From positions 1-9,624 of the forward strand of contig DFDT01000084.1 of NCBI GenBank assembly GCA_002368865.1: 9,624 nucleotides of DNA, in the 5' to 3' direction. The stretch comes from Lachnospiraceae bacterium UBA3821 (GTDB taxonomy: Bacteria > Bacillota > Clostridia > Lachnospirales > Lachnospiraceae). Shown in pieces: positions 1 through 5,846 of this stretch. Position 1 is the stretch's first letter; every line of letters starts with the position of its first letter. Both the position numbers and the translations under genes were made by a program. Under the pieces are notes generated by a model that ran no database searches, was not told where the DNA came from, and saw nothing but the letters and a program-made list of their open reading frames with translations.

Positions 1-638
1 GTCATGGAAGGATCTCTCTTCTCATCGTCACGGAAATAATTCTGGATATGTAAGAAATCCTTAAAGGTCATAGCAAGTCCAAGGGAATCATAGAGTTTCC
101 GAAGTTCCTCCTCCGGCATATCTTTGAAACCGTCAAAGATCGCCACATCCGCAGGCTCCTCAAACTCCGTCACCAGCGTATCCGGCTTCACCAGATCGGT
201 CTCCCTGGAATCCACCGGGTTAATGCAATAGGATTTGATGTGAGCCATCTGCTCCTCAGTGACATTCCCCTCGATCAGATAGGTCGTCGCCGTCCGGATG
301 ATCGGATTCTCATTCTCATTCAAAAACTGTACACACTGTACTGCGGAATCCGCTCTCTGGTCGAACTGGCCGGGCAGATATTCCACAGAAAAAACATGTC
401 CGTTTGCCGGGATTTCAATCTTTTCCAGATAAAGATCATCTACCGGCGGCTCCGAAAACACGGTTCTGCATGCGGTCTCAAACACCGCATCCGATATATT
501 CTCCACGTCGTAGCGGATGAACACGCGAACCTTGTCCACATTGATGCCCAGATAATTCCGGAACTCATCATGCAGCTCCTTCGCCTTCACCGCATACGGC
601 TCTTTCTTCTCCACGTAAATCCGTCTTACATTTCCCAT
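1..638 (-). CDS. purL: Phosphoribosylformylglycinamidine synthase, N-terminal part (partial, runs off left edge)
   Basis: This is the 5' part (212 codons) of FGAM synthase, which converts FGAR, glutamine and ATP to FGAM in cytoplasmic de novo purine synthesis. Translating the minus strand from the ATG at 638 gives MGNVRRIYVEKKEPYAV, and near the window edge GLAMTFKDFLHIQNYF followed by RDPSMT. That last stretch is the conserved linker before the first catalytic half in long, single-chain clostridial PurL. The family is normally about 1,200 residues or more, so most of the gene, including the ATP-binding and glutaminase parts, lies outside. The start has an SD (GGAGGA, minus strand, about 651-656) roughly 12 bases upstream, which is slightly long. 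A TetR-type gene ends 41 bases upstream on the same strand, so co-transcription is possible. No purine riboswitch is visible in the short gap. The frame is intact throughout. Confidence 0.93.
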   Translation of the reverse strand, partial: MGNVRRIYVEKKEPYAVKAKELHDEFRNYLGINVDKVRVFIRYDVENISDAVFETACRTVFSEPPVDDLYLEKIEIPANGHVFSVEYLPGQFDQRADSAVQCVQFLNENENPIIRTATTYLIEGNVTEEQMAHIKSYCINPVDSRETDLVKPDTLVTEFEEPADVAIFDGFKDMPEEELRKLYDSLGLAMTFKDFLHIQNYFRDDEKRDPSM

Positions 639-679
639 GTCTTACTGTTTTCCTCCAAACTGATCTATCTTGTTGCGGA

Positions 680-1264
680 TCATTCCGCGCCAAGTCCCTT
701 TAATATGTACAATAATTCCCTGTCCACCGCATCGGGTGTGATCCCGGTGGTCTGGGCAGAAATCTTCAGTCCCTCCAACACATACATGATATTGCGCGCT
801 GTGCCTTCATAGTCGTCACAGACGATCTCGTCATTCTCCACGCCGATCTCAATCAGCTTCTCGATCACTTTCACCGCGGAGTCAAACTGCTTCTTCAGCA
901 CGTTATCTTTCTTGGGCAGATTATAATTTTCAAAATAAAACTCATAGATAGCCTGTGTCAGCGTGTCCTTGCGCTTTAAGATCTCCTTTTTCTGTTCCTT
1001 GAAGAACAACAGAAGGATGTCCACCGCAGTTGCATTTTCATCAATATTTTTAGAGAAAACATCATCTGTTTCCTCACTCTCAAGCTTCAACACTTCCGAA
1101 AAAATCTGACTCGTGTTCTCGAAGTACAGATACAGACCGCCCCGGCTGATGTCACATGCTTCCACGATATCTTTCATGGTCACCTTCTTGAAGCCTTTTT
1201 CCATGAACACCTTCCTGGCCGTTTCCACAATGTATTTTTTCTTCTGTATCGACTTTTCTCCCAT
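680..1264 (-). CDS. TetR/AcrR family transcriptional regulator
   Basis: A 194-residue one-component repressor-type DNA-binding protein. The N-terminal TetR helix-turn-helix spans about residues 8-55: YIVETARKVFMEKGFKKVTM, then KDIVEACDISRGGLYLYF. These carry the usual A-x-x-x-F-x-x-x-G-F and G-x-x-Y-x-Y-F signatures. The C-terminal helical ligand and dimer domain (about 60-194) is divergent, as usual, so the ligand cannot be named. I chose the ATG at 1264 because it has purine-rich GGAAAGG and AAGGGG stretches upstream and gives the typical short N-tail. A TTG at 1288 would add eight residues, with an AGAAGG only two bases from it. The gene lies between a DUF6508-like gene (about 48 bases upstream) and purL (41 bases downstream), all co-oriented. 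No efflux pump or other obvious target is adjacent, so autoregulation is only a guess. Confidence 0.9.
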   Translation of the reverse strand: MGEKSIQKKKYIVETARKVFMEKGFKKVTMKDIVEACDISRGGLYLYFENTSQIFSEVLKLESEETDDVFSKNIDENATAVDILLLFFKEQKKEILKRKDTLTQAIYEFYFENYNLPKKDNVLKKQFDSAVKVIEKLIEIGVENDEIVCDDYEGTARNIMYVLEGLKISAQTTGITPDAVDRELLYILKGLGAE

Positions 1265-1312
1265 GATCCCCTTGCCTTTCCGCCTCAATACCTTCTTTGT
1301 ACTGCTCTCGTT

Positions 1313-1774
1313 TTAAGCCTTCTTTGCAAACTGCTTGTCCCAGAATTCTATGATCTCACACATCTTCTGGATCACCAGATAAAAAATTCTCTCTTTTACA
1401 GCTTCATTCCAAAGTGTCGCCCGCGTCTGTCCACCCAATATATATTTGGACAAGATCCCGCAGAGGATATCCCACTCCTTGATCGTCGCTTTCTCGATCA
1501 TCCTGCGCTCATCATCATGATCCTTAATACGATTGCGCGTGTATACATAACGATAATTTCGATCCATGAAAGAGGTCCTGGATACTTCCCGCACAAAACT
1601 CATCATGGTTCCGTCATACACGGGAAAACTCATCACTGTTGTCTCACCGTTGTAATTCTTGCTGACTTCGCCGCCCGAGGTCTGCTCTAACCACGGCAGA
1701 TAACGCAGCAGCGGCTTCAATGTTTTCTTGTATTGCTCCAGCTGCTGATACCTGGTCGCTGCATCCAGTTCCAT
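1313..1774 (-). CDS. DUF6508-like protein of unknown function
   Basis: A 153-residue soluble protein. The central part resembles what I remember of the DUF6508 family. FPVYDGTMMSFVREV (about residues 50-64) and SFMDRNY (about 68-74) match its pattern 'P-V-Y-D-x-x-(L/M)-x-x-F ... (L/M)-x-D-x-x-Y'. A helical C-terminal half follows, with LCGILSKYILGGQTRATLW and a region rich in charged and aromatic residues. There is no signal peptide or membrane segment, and no catalytic motif stands out. The ATG at 1774 has a clear SD (GGAGGG, seven bases away). Upstream lies the hairpin-rich repeat at 1815-1921, which would fall in its 5' leader or promoter region. Downstream, after a short gap, is the TetR-type gene. 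The family assignment is from memory of the motif and no function is implied. Confidence 0.72.
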   Translation of the reverse strand: MELDAATRYQQLEQYKKTLKPLLRYLPWLEQTSGGEVSKNYNGETTVMSFPVYDGTMMSFVREVSRTSFMDRNYRYVYTRNRIKDHDDERRMIEKATIKEWDILCGILSKYILGGQTRATLWNEAVKERIFYLVIQKMCEIIEFWDKQFAKKA

Positions 1775-1814
1775 CCCTATCCCTCCAGATCATATATCTA
1801 TGCGATTGCTCTTT

Positions 1815-1921
1815 TGTCCGCCCGCCTCATTGTTCGCACGGTTCAAATCGCTTCTCGATTTGAACTTTCGCGACATTCGGTTCATGGACATGCAAGCATG
1901 TCCGCGAACCTCATTGTTCGC
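1815..1921. repeat. Structured intergenic repeat: two hairpins and a 23-bp imperfect direct repeat
   Basis: This non-coding gap lies between the 136-residue gene and the DUF6508-like gene. It opens and closes with a 23-bp direct repeat matching at 20 of 23 positions (1815-1837 and 1899-1921; shared cores TGTCCGC and CCTCATTGTTCGC). Between or overlapping the copies are two perfect stems. Hairpin A pairs 1841-1850 with 1856-1865 (10 bp, 5-nt loop). Hairpin B pairs GGACATGC (1886-1893) with GCATGTCC (1896-1903) around AA, extended by GGTTC (1879-1883) with GAACC (1906-1910) across a 2x2 internal loop. Neither hairpin is followed by a T-run on the minus strand, and the A-run at 1923-1930 lies on the wrong side, so neither looks like a terminator for these genes. 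A REP-like or other dispersed palindromic element is the likeliest explanation. Short open frames crossing it look spurious. Confidence 0.75.
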
Positions 1922-1985
1922 GAAAAAAAATGACACATATGTATTTTTATTGTACCACATTTTCCGCAAAAGTACAGTAATAAAA

Positions 1986-2396
1986 TTAAAACTCTTTGAA
2001 TTTTCCGACAAAATCGGTTCCCGTTTCCCCCTGAAGTTTCGCCACATAAGGTGCCGGGTCCTGCTCCATCTGTAACATCACATCCAGAGAGTGCAAAAAA
2101 AGCCGCTCCGGTTTCCATCGGTTAACCTCCTCATGACGATCCAGATACGCCTTGAAATGATCCACCTGCCACACCAGAATATCCGTCAGAGAATAGCCTG
2201 CAACCTTGTGCTGTCCCCAGAAATTTCCGTAGTCGTGATAGTACGCCAGTTCTTTCAACACCCCCGGCGAGCGCTTGATCCGCTCCCATAAGTCTGACGC
2301 ATACTCGGCATTTTCTCCCGCCGCCGCACTCAAACTTCCCACATACGCTTCCAATGTCTGCATGGCTTTTTCAACCCTTGCATCTTGTTCACTCAT
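1986..2396 (-). CDS. Conserved-looking hypothetical protein, 136 residues
   Basis: I do not recognise this family with certainty. The protein is soluble, acidic and mostly helical, without signal peptide or membrane segments. The N-terminal helix (MSEQDARVEKAMQTLEAYVG) leads into a distinctive aromatic core: LAYYHDYGNFWGQHKVAGYS, then LTDILVWQVDHFKAYLDRH. A WKPERLFLHSLDVMLQME segment follows, and the C-terminus is short. The concentration of Y, H, W and D in the core suggests a binding site or compact fold, but I cannot assign catalytic residues. I chose the ATG at 2396 over an in-frame ATG 12 codons upstream because GGAGGG sits about six bases before it and the extra residues look like leader. 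The tyrosine phosphatase gene ends 55 bases upstream on the same strand, so the two may be co-transcribed. The structured repeat lies downstream. Confidence 0.8.
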   Translation of the reverse strand: MSEQDARVEKAMQTLEAYVGSLSAAAGENAEYASDLWERIKRSPGVLKELAYYHDYGNFWGQHKVAGYSLTDILVWQVDHFKAYLDRHEEVNRWKPERLFLHSLDVMLQMEQDPAPYVAKLQGETGTDFVGKFKEF

Positions 2397-2451
2397 ATTG
2401 TCCCTCCACAAACTTTCACAGCATTTTTGCATCTTCGCATTTTTGATCCTG

Positions 2452-3252
2452 TCAATCCAGATATAATTTCCGGAGCCTCTCCCGTTTTACCTGATCGATC
2501 TTCAGACCTTTCTCGGCAAATGTCTCAAAACTGCCGTACATCTCTTCTATCTTGCCGTACAACGCCTCCAGATATTCCTCCTTTGCGCTGAATAAATAGA
2601 TGAGCGCCTCATCCGCCTCTCCTTCCGCAAGCGGTACTCCGCCGTTCCTTTTCCGGATCATGGTGATCAAAGTTTCCACTTCCTCCCGCAGGCATTGATT
2701 TGTCAAAAGATAATCCTCAAAAATATCATCCCTGGGCACGCCGAGAATTTCCTGCACCATGACCGTGGCAAAACCAACGCGGTCCTTTCCCGCCGTACAA
2801 TGCCACAACACAGCCCCGTCCCGTTCTTCACACAACAGATTCAGAAATTTTGCATACTGTGCCACCGCAAAATAACTGGTGACAAAATTCAGATACATAC
2901 GGGTCATATATTCTCTTGCCCCTGCCGGGTCCTGGGACAATTCCGCCACCGCATTCCCCGATGCCTTCTCCCGCGTGATTCCGGCCGTCAGACTCTGCAA
3001 AACAGGCAGATGCAGATACTCCGCATGGGGCACTGTCGGGTCCGGTTTCTCCGCACATTCCGCATCCGTCCGAAAATCCACGATCAAATTGACCTGTTGG
3101 GACAACTTTTCAATATCCCGCTCACTGGCACCAAATAAATGCCCGCTCCGAAGCAATTTTCCCTTTTTGATCCTGCCGCCGTCTTGGGTTTTCATGTCAA
3201 ATAAATCACGTGTGTTATTTAATTTTTCCAATGCAATTATTTTGCTTGTCAT
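2452..3252 (-). CDS. Tyrosine-protein phosphatase family protein (Y_phosphatase3 type)
   Basis: A 266-residue cytoplasmic phosphatase related to the Lmo1800/LipA and mycobacterial PtpB type of tyrosine or dual-specificity (possibly phosphoinositide) phosphatases. Visible features in order: N-R-D-L near residues 13-16, the LLRSGHL strand at about 33-39, IVDFRTDAE at about 57-65, and the P-loop HCTAGKDRVG at 151-160. In the P-loop, Cys152 and Arg158 form the CX5R nucleophile and phosphate-binding pair, with Lys156 and Asp157 as this subfamily usually has. The C-terminal helices include a tyrosine-rich segment. Length is normal for the family. There is no signal peptide, so secretion, as for some pathogen relatives, is not suggested. 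The ATG at 3252 has GGAG about 11 bases upstream. The gene lies downstream of the terminated tRNA-Trp unit and so probably has its own promoter. Physiological substrate unknown. Confidence 0.88.
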   Translation of the reverse strand: MTSKIIALEKLNNTRDLFDMKTQDGGRIKKGKLLRSGHLFGASERDIEKLSQQVNLIVDFRTDAECAEKPDPTVPHAEYLHLPVLQSLTAGITREKASGNAVAELSQDPAGAREYMTRMYLNFVTSYFAVAQYAKFLNLLCEERDGAVLWHCTAGKDRVGFATVMVQEILGVPRDDIFEDYLLTNQCLREEVETLITMIRKRNGGVPLAEGEADEALIYLFSAKEEYLEALYGKIEEMYGSFETFAEKGLKIDQVKRERLRKLYLD

Positions 3253-3305
3253 TCTGCCAACACTCCATATAATCTATATCATCCAACTCTGTTGAACTCA
3301 TATAC

Positions 3306-3334
3306 ATACTATCATATCAGACAAAAATTCGCAA
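3306..3334 (-). promoter_or_regulatory. Weak candidate promoter for the phosphatase gene
   Basis: On the minus strand, TTGCGA (3329-3334) and TAGTAT (3306-3311) are separated by exactly 17 bases, about 55 bases before the phosphatase start. Each hexamer matches the sigma-A consensus at only 4 of 6 positions. A better -10 lookalike, TATGAT (3312-3317), lacks a correctly spaced -35. The upstream tRNA unit ends in a terminator, so a promoter is expected here, but the exact one is uncertain. Confidence 0.3.
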
Positions 3335-3376
3335 TGAATCCGCCAAAAAAGCGACTCAACACAAGCCTTTGCAGTC

Positions 3377-3415
3377 AAAAAAAGACTGAAAACATCAAAC
3401 TGTTTTCAGTCTTTT
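3377..3415 (-). terminator. Rho-independent terminator of the tRNA-Trp unit
   Basis: Read on the minus strand, a perfect 14-bp stem (3402-3415 with 3380-3393) with an 8-nt loop (3394-3401) is followed directly by a run of seven T (3377-3383, overlapping the stem base). It begins four bases after the tRNA discriminator base, so it closes the tRNA transcript. The shorter T-run on the plus strand makes it a weaker terminator in that direction. Confidence 0.92.
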
Positions 3416-3418
3416 GAG

Positions 3419-3489
3419 CAGAGGAAGAGGGAATCGAACCCCCGTTAACGGTTTTGGAGACCGCCGCACTACCGCTGTACTATTCCTCT
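3419..3489 (-). tRNA. trnW: tRNA-Trp (anticodon CCA)
   Basis: A 71-nt tRNA read 3489 to 3419. It folds fully. The acceptor stem AGAGGAA pairs with TTCCTCT (7 bp). The D stem GTAC/GTGC has a GU pair and a short D loop, AGCGGTA. The anticodon stem GCGGT/ACCGT closes loop CTCCAAA with anticodon CCA, which reads UGG (Trp). The T arm GGGGG/CCCTC has one GU pair and loop TTCGATT. The discriminator is G, as expected for bacterial tRNA-Trp. The 3' CCA is not encoded (CTC follows), so it must be added by CCA-adding nucleotidyltransferase. The unit has its own promoter (3532-3560) and terminator (3377-3415). I see no integrated element at its 3' end. Confidence 0.95.
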
Positions 3490-3492
3490 ATA

Positions 3493-3527
3493 TTCGTTGG
3501 TGAATCGCCGTACGAAACACCAACGAA
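3493..3527 (-). other. Hairpin in the 5' leader of pre-tRNA-Trp
   Basis: A perfect 10-bp inverted repeat, TTCGTTGGTG (3493-3502) with CACCAACGAA (3518-3527), spans a 15-nt loop. Its inner edge is three bases before the tRNA 5' end, and its outer edge falls about where transcription from the promoter at 3532-3560 should start. In the precursor it would sit directly beside the RNase P cleavage site. There is no T-run, so it is not a terminator for the transporter gene upstream. Confidence 0.7.
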
Positions 3528-3531
3528 GTGT

Positions 3532-3560
3532 ATTATAACACGTAATTTTTTGTTTCGCAA
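3532..3560 (-). promoter_or_regulatory. Sigma-A promoter for tRNA-Trp
   Basis: On the minus strand, TTGCGA (3555-3560) and a perfect TATAAT (3532-3537) are separated by 17 bases, much of it an A-rich tract. Predicted initiation is near 3525, giving a leader of about 35 bases before the mature tRNA. The promoter lies just downstream of the transporter stop codon. Confidence 0.85.
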
Positions 3561-3569
3561 CTACTTTTT

Positions 3570-4916
3570 TTATTTCGCTGCCTGTTTCGCCTTCTTTGCC
3601 TCCAACGCCTTATCCGTAGGTCTCACCAGAAACAGACAGAAGCAAAGTGCCAGAATATACAATGCGATCGTAAAATACAACACATTCTGATATCCGACGG
3701 GGTTCATCTTCACTCCCGCATGGTCGATCCACTCGCCGGAATGATTTACAATGTAGGTTGCAACCTGGTTTCCGGTAAGTCCTGCAAAGGCCCAGGCGGA
3801 AAGCGTGATCCCGTGGATCGCACTGATGGAACTCATGCCGTAATGATCAGACAGCAGGGTCGGAACATTGGAAAAGCCTCCGCCGTAACCTGCATTTACG
3901 ATAAAGATCAGCGCCAGCACAAGGACTACCAACAGTCCGTTGCCCTCACCGTTCTTAATGCCGCCGGTCAGCATAACCAATGCAGTAGAACAAATGGAAA
4001 GCACAAAGATGATCTTGTAAATGGTATTTCTGTCCTTCATGGTATCTGCCCAGGCCGAGAATCCAAGTCTTCCGCCCGCATTAAAGACTGCCGAAACGGT
4101 TGAGATCAGACCTGCATACGCTGCAAGACCCACACACTTTACGATCATCTTCTCCTGAGAGATCAAAGCCAATCCGCAGGTGATGTTGATATAGAACATC
4201 AGCCAGATACCGATATAGTTGGTGATGGGTTTGGTCTTCAATACACTGATAATGCTGGGCTTTGCGTCCTTTCCCTGGGGCTCATGCCAGCCTTCCGGCT
4301 TCTTTAACAGCAGATGTCCCACGAACATCATGACAAAATACACGCAGGCTAGGATCACAAACATCTTGTAGATGCCGCCCTCCCCTAAATTTTCCAGCAT
4401 GCTCTGCATGATCGGGCTTGCGATTGCCTTCGCCGCACCGAAACCTGCCACTGCCAGACCGGTCGCCAGCCCCTTGCGGTCCTCAAACCACAGCATCAGG
4501 GTTTTTACCGGAGAAAGATAACCGGTGCCCAATCCGATTCCCATGATGAATCCATAACATACATAAATGCCAACCAATGCCGCTGTGCTGTGCTGATGCT
4601 GGCCGCCGTAATAGATAAAAAATCCCGTGCCAGCCATACCGAGCGCAAAGCAGATCGTGGCGATCAGCGAAGATTTATGGATATCCTTCTCCACCACATT
4701 TCCCAGGAATGCTGCAGACATCCCTAAGAAAAAGATGGCAAAGCTGAATGCCCACTCCGTAGCGCCCTTGGAGAAACCGATATAATCGGCAATCTCCTGG
4801 CTGAAAATAGACCAACAGTAAACCGTTCCGATACTGCAGTGCAGAAGCAATGCAGGAATCGCTGCGCGAACCCATTTGTTCGTGCGCCAACCGCCTTGTT
4901 TTGTGTTTTCACTCAT
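3570..4916 (-). CDS. OFA (oxalate/formate antiporter) family MFS transporter
   Basis: A 448-residue inner-membrane carrier with about 12 hydrophobic segments. Subfamily signatures are GIGLGTGYLSPVKTLMLWF (about 126-144), DRKGLATGLAVAGFG (146-160, the MFS loop after TM4/5), FNAGGRLGFSAWAD (278-291, the mid-protein G-R-x-x-x-S-x-x-D repeat) and YGGGFSNVPTLLSDHYG (344-360). OFA members exchange or import small organic anions such as oxalate, formate or lactate. The TM11 motif here is SAW (373-375), where I recall Oxalobacter OxlT having an essential lysine, so oxalate specificity is not supported. I chose the ATG at 4916 because GGAAG lies nine bases upstream and MSENTKQ gives a normal short N-tail; the frame stays open 31 codons further, but the promoter at 4978-5006 would start transcription inside that extension. 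The gene is divergent from the DUF1294 gene and followed by the tRNA unit. It appears monocistronic. Confidence 0.9.
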   Translation of the reverse strand: MSENTKQGGWRTNKWVRAAIPALLLHCSIGTVYCWSIFSQEIADYIGFSKGATEWAFSFAIFFLGMSAAFLGNVVEKDIHKSSLIATICFALGMAGTGFFIYYGGQHQHSTAALVGIYVCYGFIMGIGLGTGYLSPVKTLMLWFEDRKGLATGLAVAGFGAAKAIASPIMQSMLENLGEGGIYKMFVILACVYFVMMFVGHLLLKKPEGWHEPQGKDAKPSIISVLKTKPITNYIGIWLMFYINITCGLALISQEKMIVKCVGLAAYAGLISTVSAVFNAGGRLGFSAWADTMKDRNTIYKIIFVLSICSTALVMLTGGIKNGEGNGLLVVLVLALIFIVNAGYGGGFSNVPTLLSDHYGMSSISAIHGITLSAWAFAGLTGNQVATYIVNHSGEWIDHAGVKMNPVGYQNVLYFTIALYILALCFCLFLVRPTDKALEAKKAKQAAK

Positions 4917-4977
4917 AATTTCATTCTTCCTTTGTCTCATAAAAATTTTCCCAACTGTTCCGAAATACACTTTTGAT

Positions 4978-5006
4978 ATTATAAACCCAAATTGATAAAT
5001 TTTCAA
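4978..5006 (-). promoter_or_regulatory. Strong sigma-A promoter for the OFA transporter
   Basis: On the minus strand, TTGAAA (5001-5006; 5 of 6 to consensus) and TATAAT (4978-4983; 6 of 6) are separated by exactly 17 bases. Initiation near 4971 gives a 5' leader of about 55 bases to the ATG at 4916. No long terminator-like structure is seen in that leader. Confidence 0.85.
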
Positions 5007-5047
5007 CAAACTCTTTTCACAATTCTTGTTCTTTTATTGTATTCGCC

Positions 5048-5109
5048 TTGCTGCAATTTGCTATAATGCAACACAACCGAGTTGCACATTCGCCCAAAAC
5101 CTGTATAAT
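5048..5109 (+). promoter_or_regulatory. Promoter region of the DUF1294 gene with GCAA/TTGC dyad symmetry
   Basis: An extended -10 element, TGCTATAAT (5059-5067), has no good -35. A second TATAAT (5104-5109) has a poor TTGCAC (5082-5087) 16 bases upstream. Overlaid on these are five alternating TTGC and GCAA tetramers (5048, 5053, 5058, 5068, 5082). They form the perfect dyad GCAATTTGC (5053-5061) and TGCAAC-N8-GTTGCA (5067-5086). Placed over the -10 and just after it, these could be repressor half-sites. The regulator is unknown. Confidence 0.55.
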
Positions 5110-5167
5110 CAAATTGAGATAAGACTTAGCAAGACTTTAAATACAAAAGCAACAGGAGGTCCCGGAT

Positions 5168-5470
5168 ATGCCGTCGATCGTATATTATCTGCTCATAGGA
5201 TATTTCATCATCATAAACGTGATTGCATTTGCCATGATGGGAATCGACAAAAAACGCGCCAGAACAAACGCCTGGCGCATTTCCGAAAAAGCTTTGTTTC
5301 TGTCTGCCCTGCTTGGCGGCAGCATCGGTGCGATTTGCGGAATGCAGCATTTCCGCCACAAGACAAAGCACTGGTATTTTAAATATGGCATGCCTGCGAT
5401 TCTGATCGCACAATTGGTTCTGGCTGCTGTTCTGATTTACTTTTTGGGCACAGCCTGGCTGCGTGCATGA
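5168..5470 (+). CDS. DUF1294 family small membrane protein (YsdA-like)
   Basis: A 100-residue protein and the only plus-strand gene. It has an N-terminal hydrophobic helix (about residues 4-24), then the conserved cytosolic motif block: MGIDKKRARTNAWRISEKAL (about 24-43), LLGGSIGAICGMQHFRHKTK (about 48-67) and HWYFKYGMP (about 68-76). It ends in a second hydrophobic helix. The D-K-x-x-A-x-x-x-x-W-R-I-S-E and G-G-x-x-G-x-x-x-G-M-x-x-F-R-H-K-T pattern defines DUF1294, whose function is not established. Length is normal for the family. The ATG at 5168 has a perfect SD, AGGAGGT (5154-5160), seven bases upstream. Its last 34 bp overlap, tail to tail, the 3' end of the converging membrane-protein gene. 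No terminator is seen before that overlap. Confidence 0.92.
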   Translation: MPSIVYYLLIGYFIIINVIAFAMMGIDKKRARTNAWRISEKALFLSALLGGSIGAICGMQHFRHKTKHWYFKYGMPAILIAQLVLAAVLIYFLGTAWLRA

Positions 5471-5832
5471 GATCCGTACCCTTTCATCAGGACAGCCACA
5501 AGAAGCAGGCTGCTGCCCGCCACCCAATATACCTTTGACAGCCGGTTTGTGGTTCCGTAAATCTCCAGTATACCGGTAAATATACTGCCCAACAAAAAGG
5601 TCAGTACAGCCGACCGATAAAGCGCCTGCACCAAGTAATCCGGCTCCGTCATGTCTGAACTCCTGTGCTGTTTTAGCCACACCGTATAGGGCACCACGAC
5701 CCCCATGAGAGGAATGACCGCTGCACCGAGCATAAACGGGGAATACACCCCATGGCTGAACACTTCGTAAATCCCGGAAAACAGTGCCGTAAAAATCGTG
5801 ATGCCGATATAGAGATTTCTTGTCTTTCTCAT
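5437..5832 (-). CDS. Small four-helix integral membrane protein, unknown function
   Basis: A 131-residue protein with four hydrophobic segments at about residues 6-24, 31-52, 72-91 and 98-116. The loops are short and basic (MRKTRN at the start, WLKQHRSS between helices 2 and 3, VPKK at the end). I do not recognise a named family. The ATG at 5832 is preceded by AAAGAGGT about five bases away. It starts 14 bases after the stop of the glycosidase-domain gene on the same strand, so the two are almost certainly translated from one transcript and may work together at the membrane. Its 3' end overlaps the converging DUF1294 gene by 34 bp. The long open frame in another register across this region has atypical residue composition and no SD, so I prefer this frame. 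Confidence 0.8.
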   Translation of the reverse strand: MRKTRNLYIGITIFTALFSGIYEVFSHGVYSPFMLGAAVIPLMGVVVPYTVWLKQHRSSDMTEPDYLVQALYRSAVLTFLLGSIFTGILEIYGTTNRLSKVYWVAGSSLLLVAVLMKGYGSHARSQAVPKK

Positions 5833-5846
5833 GCCACACCTCTTTC

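Noticed and set aside
240..812. A 190-codon plus-strand open frame opposite purL and the TetR gene
   Set aside because: It is antisense to two well-supported genes, lacks an SD and recognisable motifs, and has arginine/leucine/histidine-rich shadow composition.
1841..1910. The two hairpins as intrinsic terminators
   Set aside because: Neither is followed by a T-run in the direction of the flanking genes; the only T-run (minus-strand view of 1923-1930) precedes the hairpins.
1815..1921. CRISPR-like array
   Set aside because: Only two imperfect repeat copies with an 84-bp period, hairpins rather than spacers between them, and no cas genes.
1790..2047. Short open frames on both strands across the hairpin repeat
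   Set aside because: They are explained by the repeated palindromic sequence, overlap the 136-residue gene in the wrong frame, and have no SD. They look like spurious frames from a dispersed repeat.
3419..3489. tRNA-Trp as an attachment site of an integrated element
   Set aside because: No integrase gene and no displaced direct repeat of the tRNA 3' end is visible in the window.
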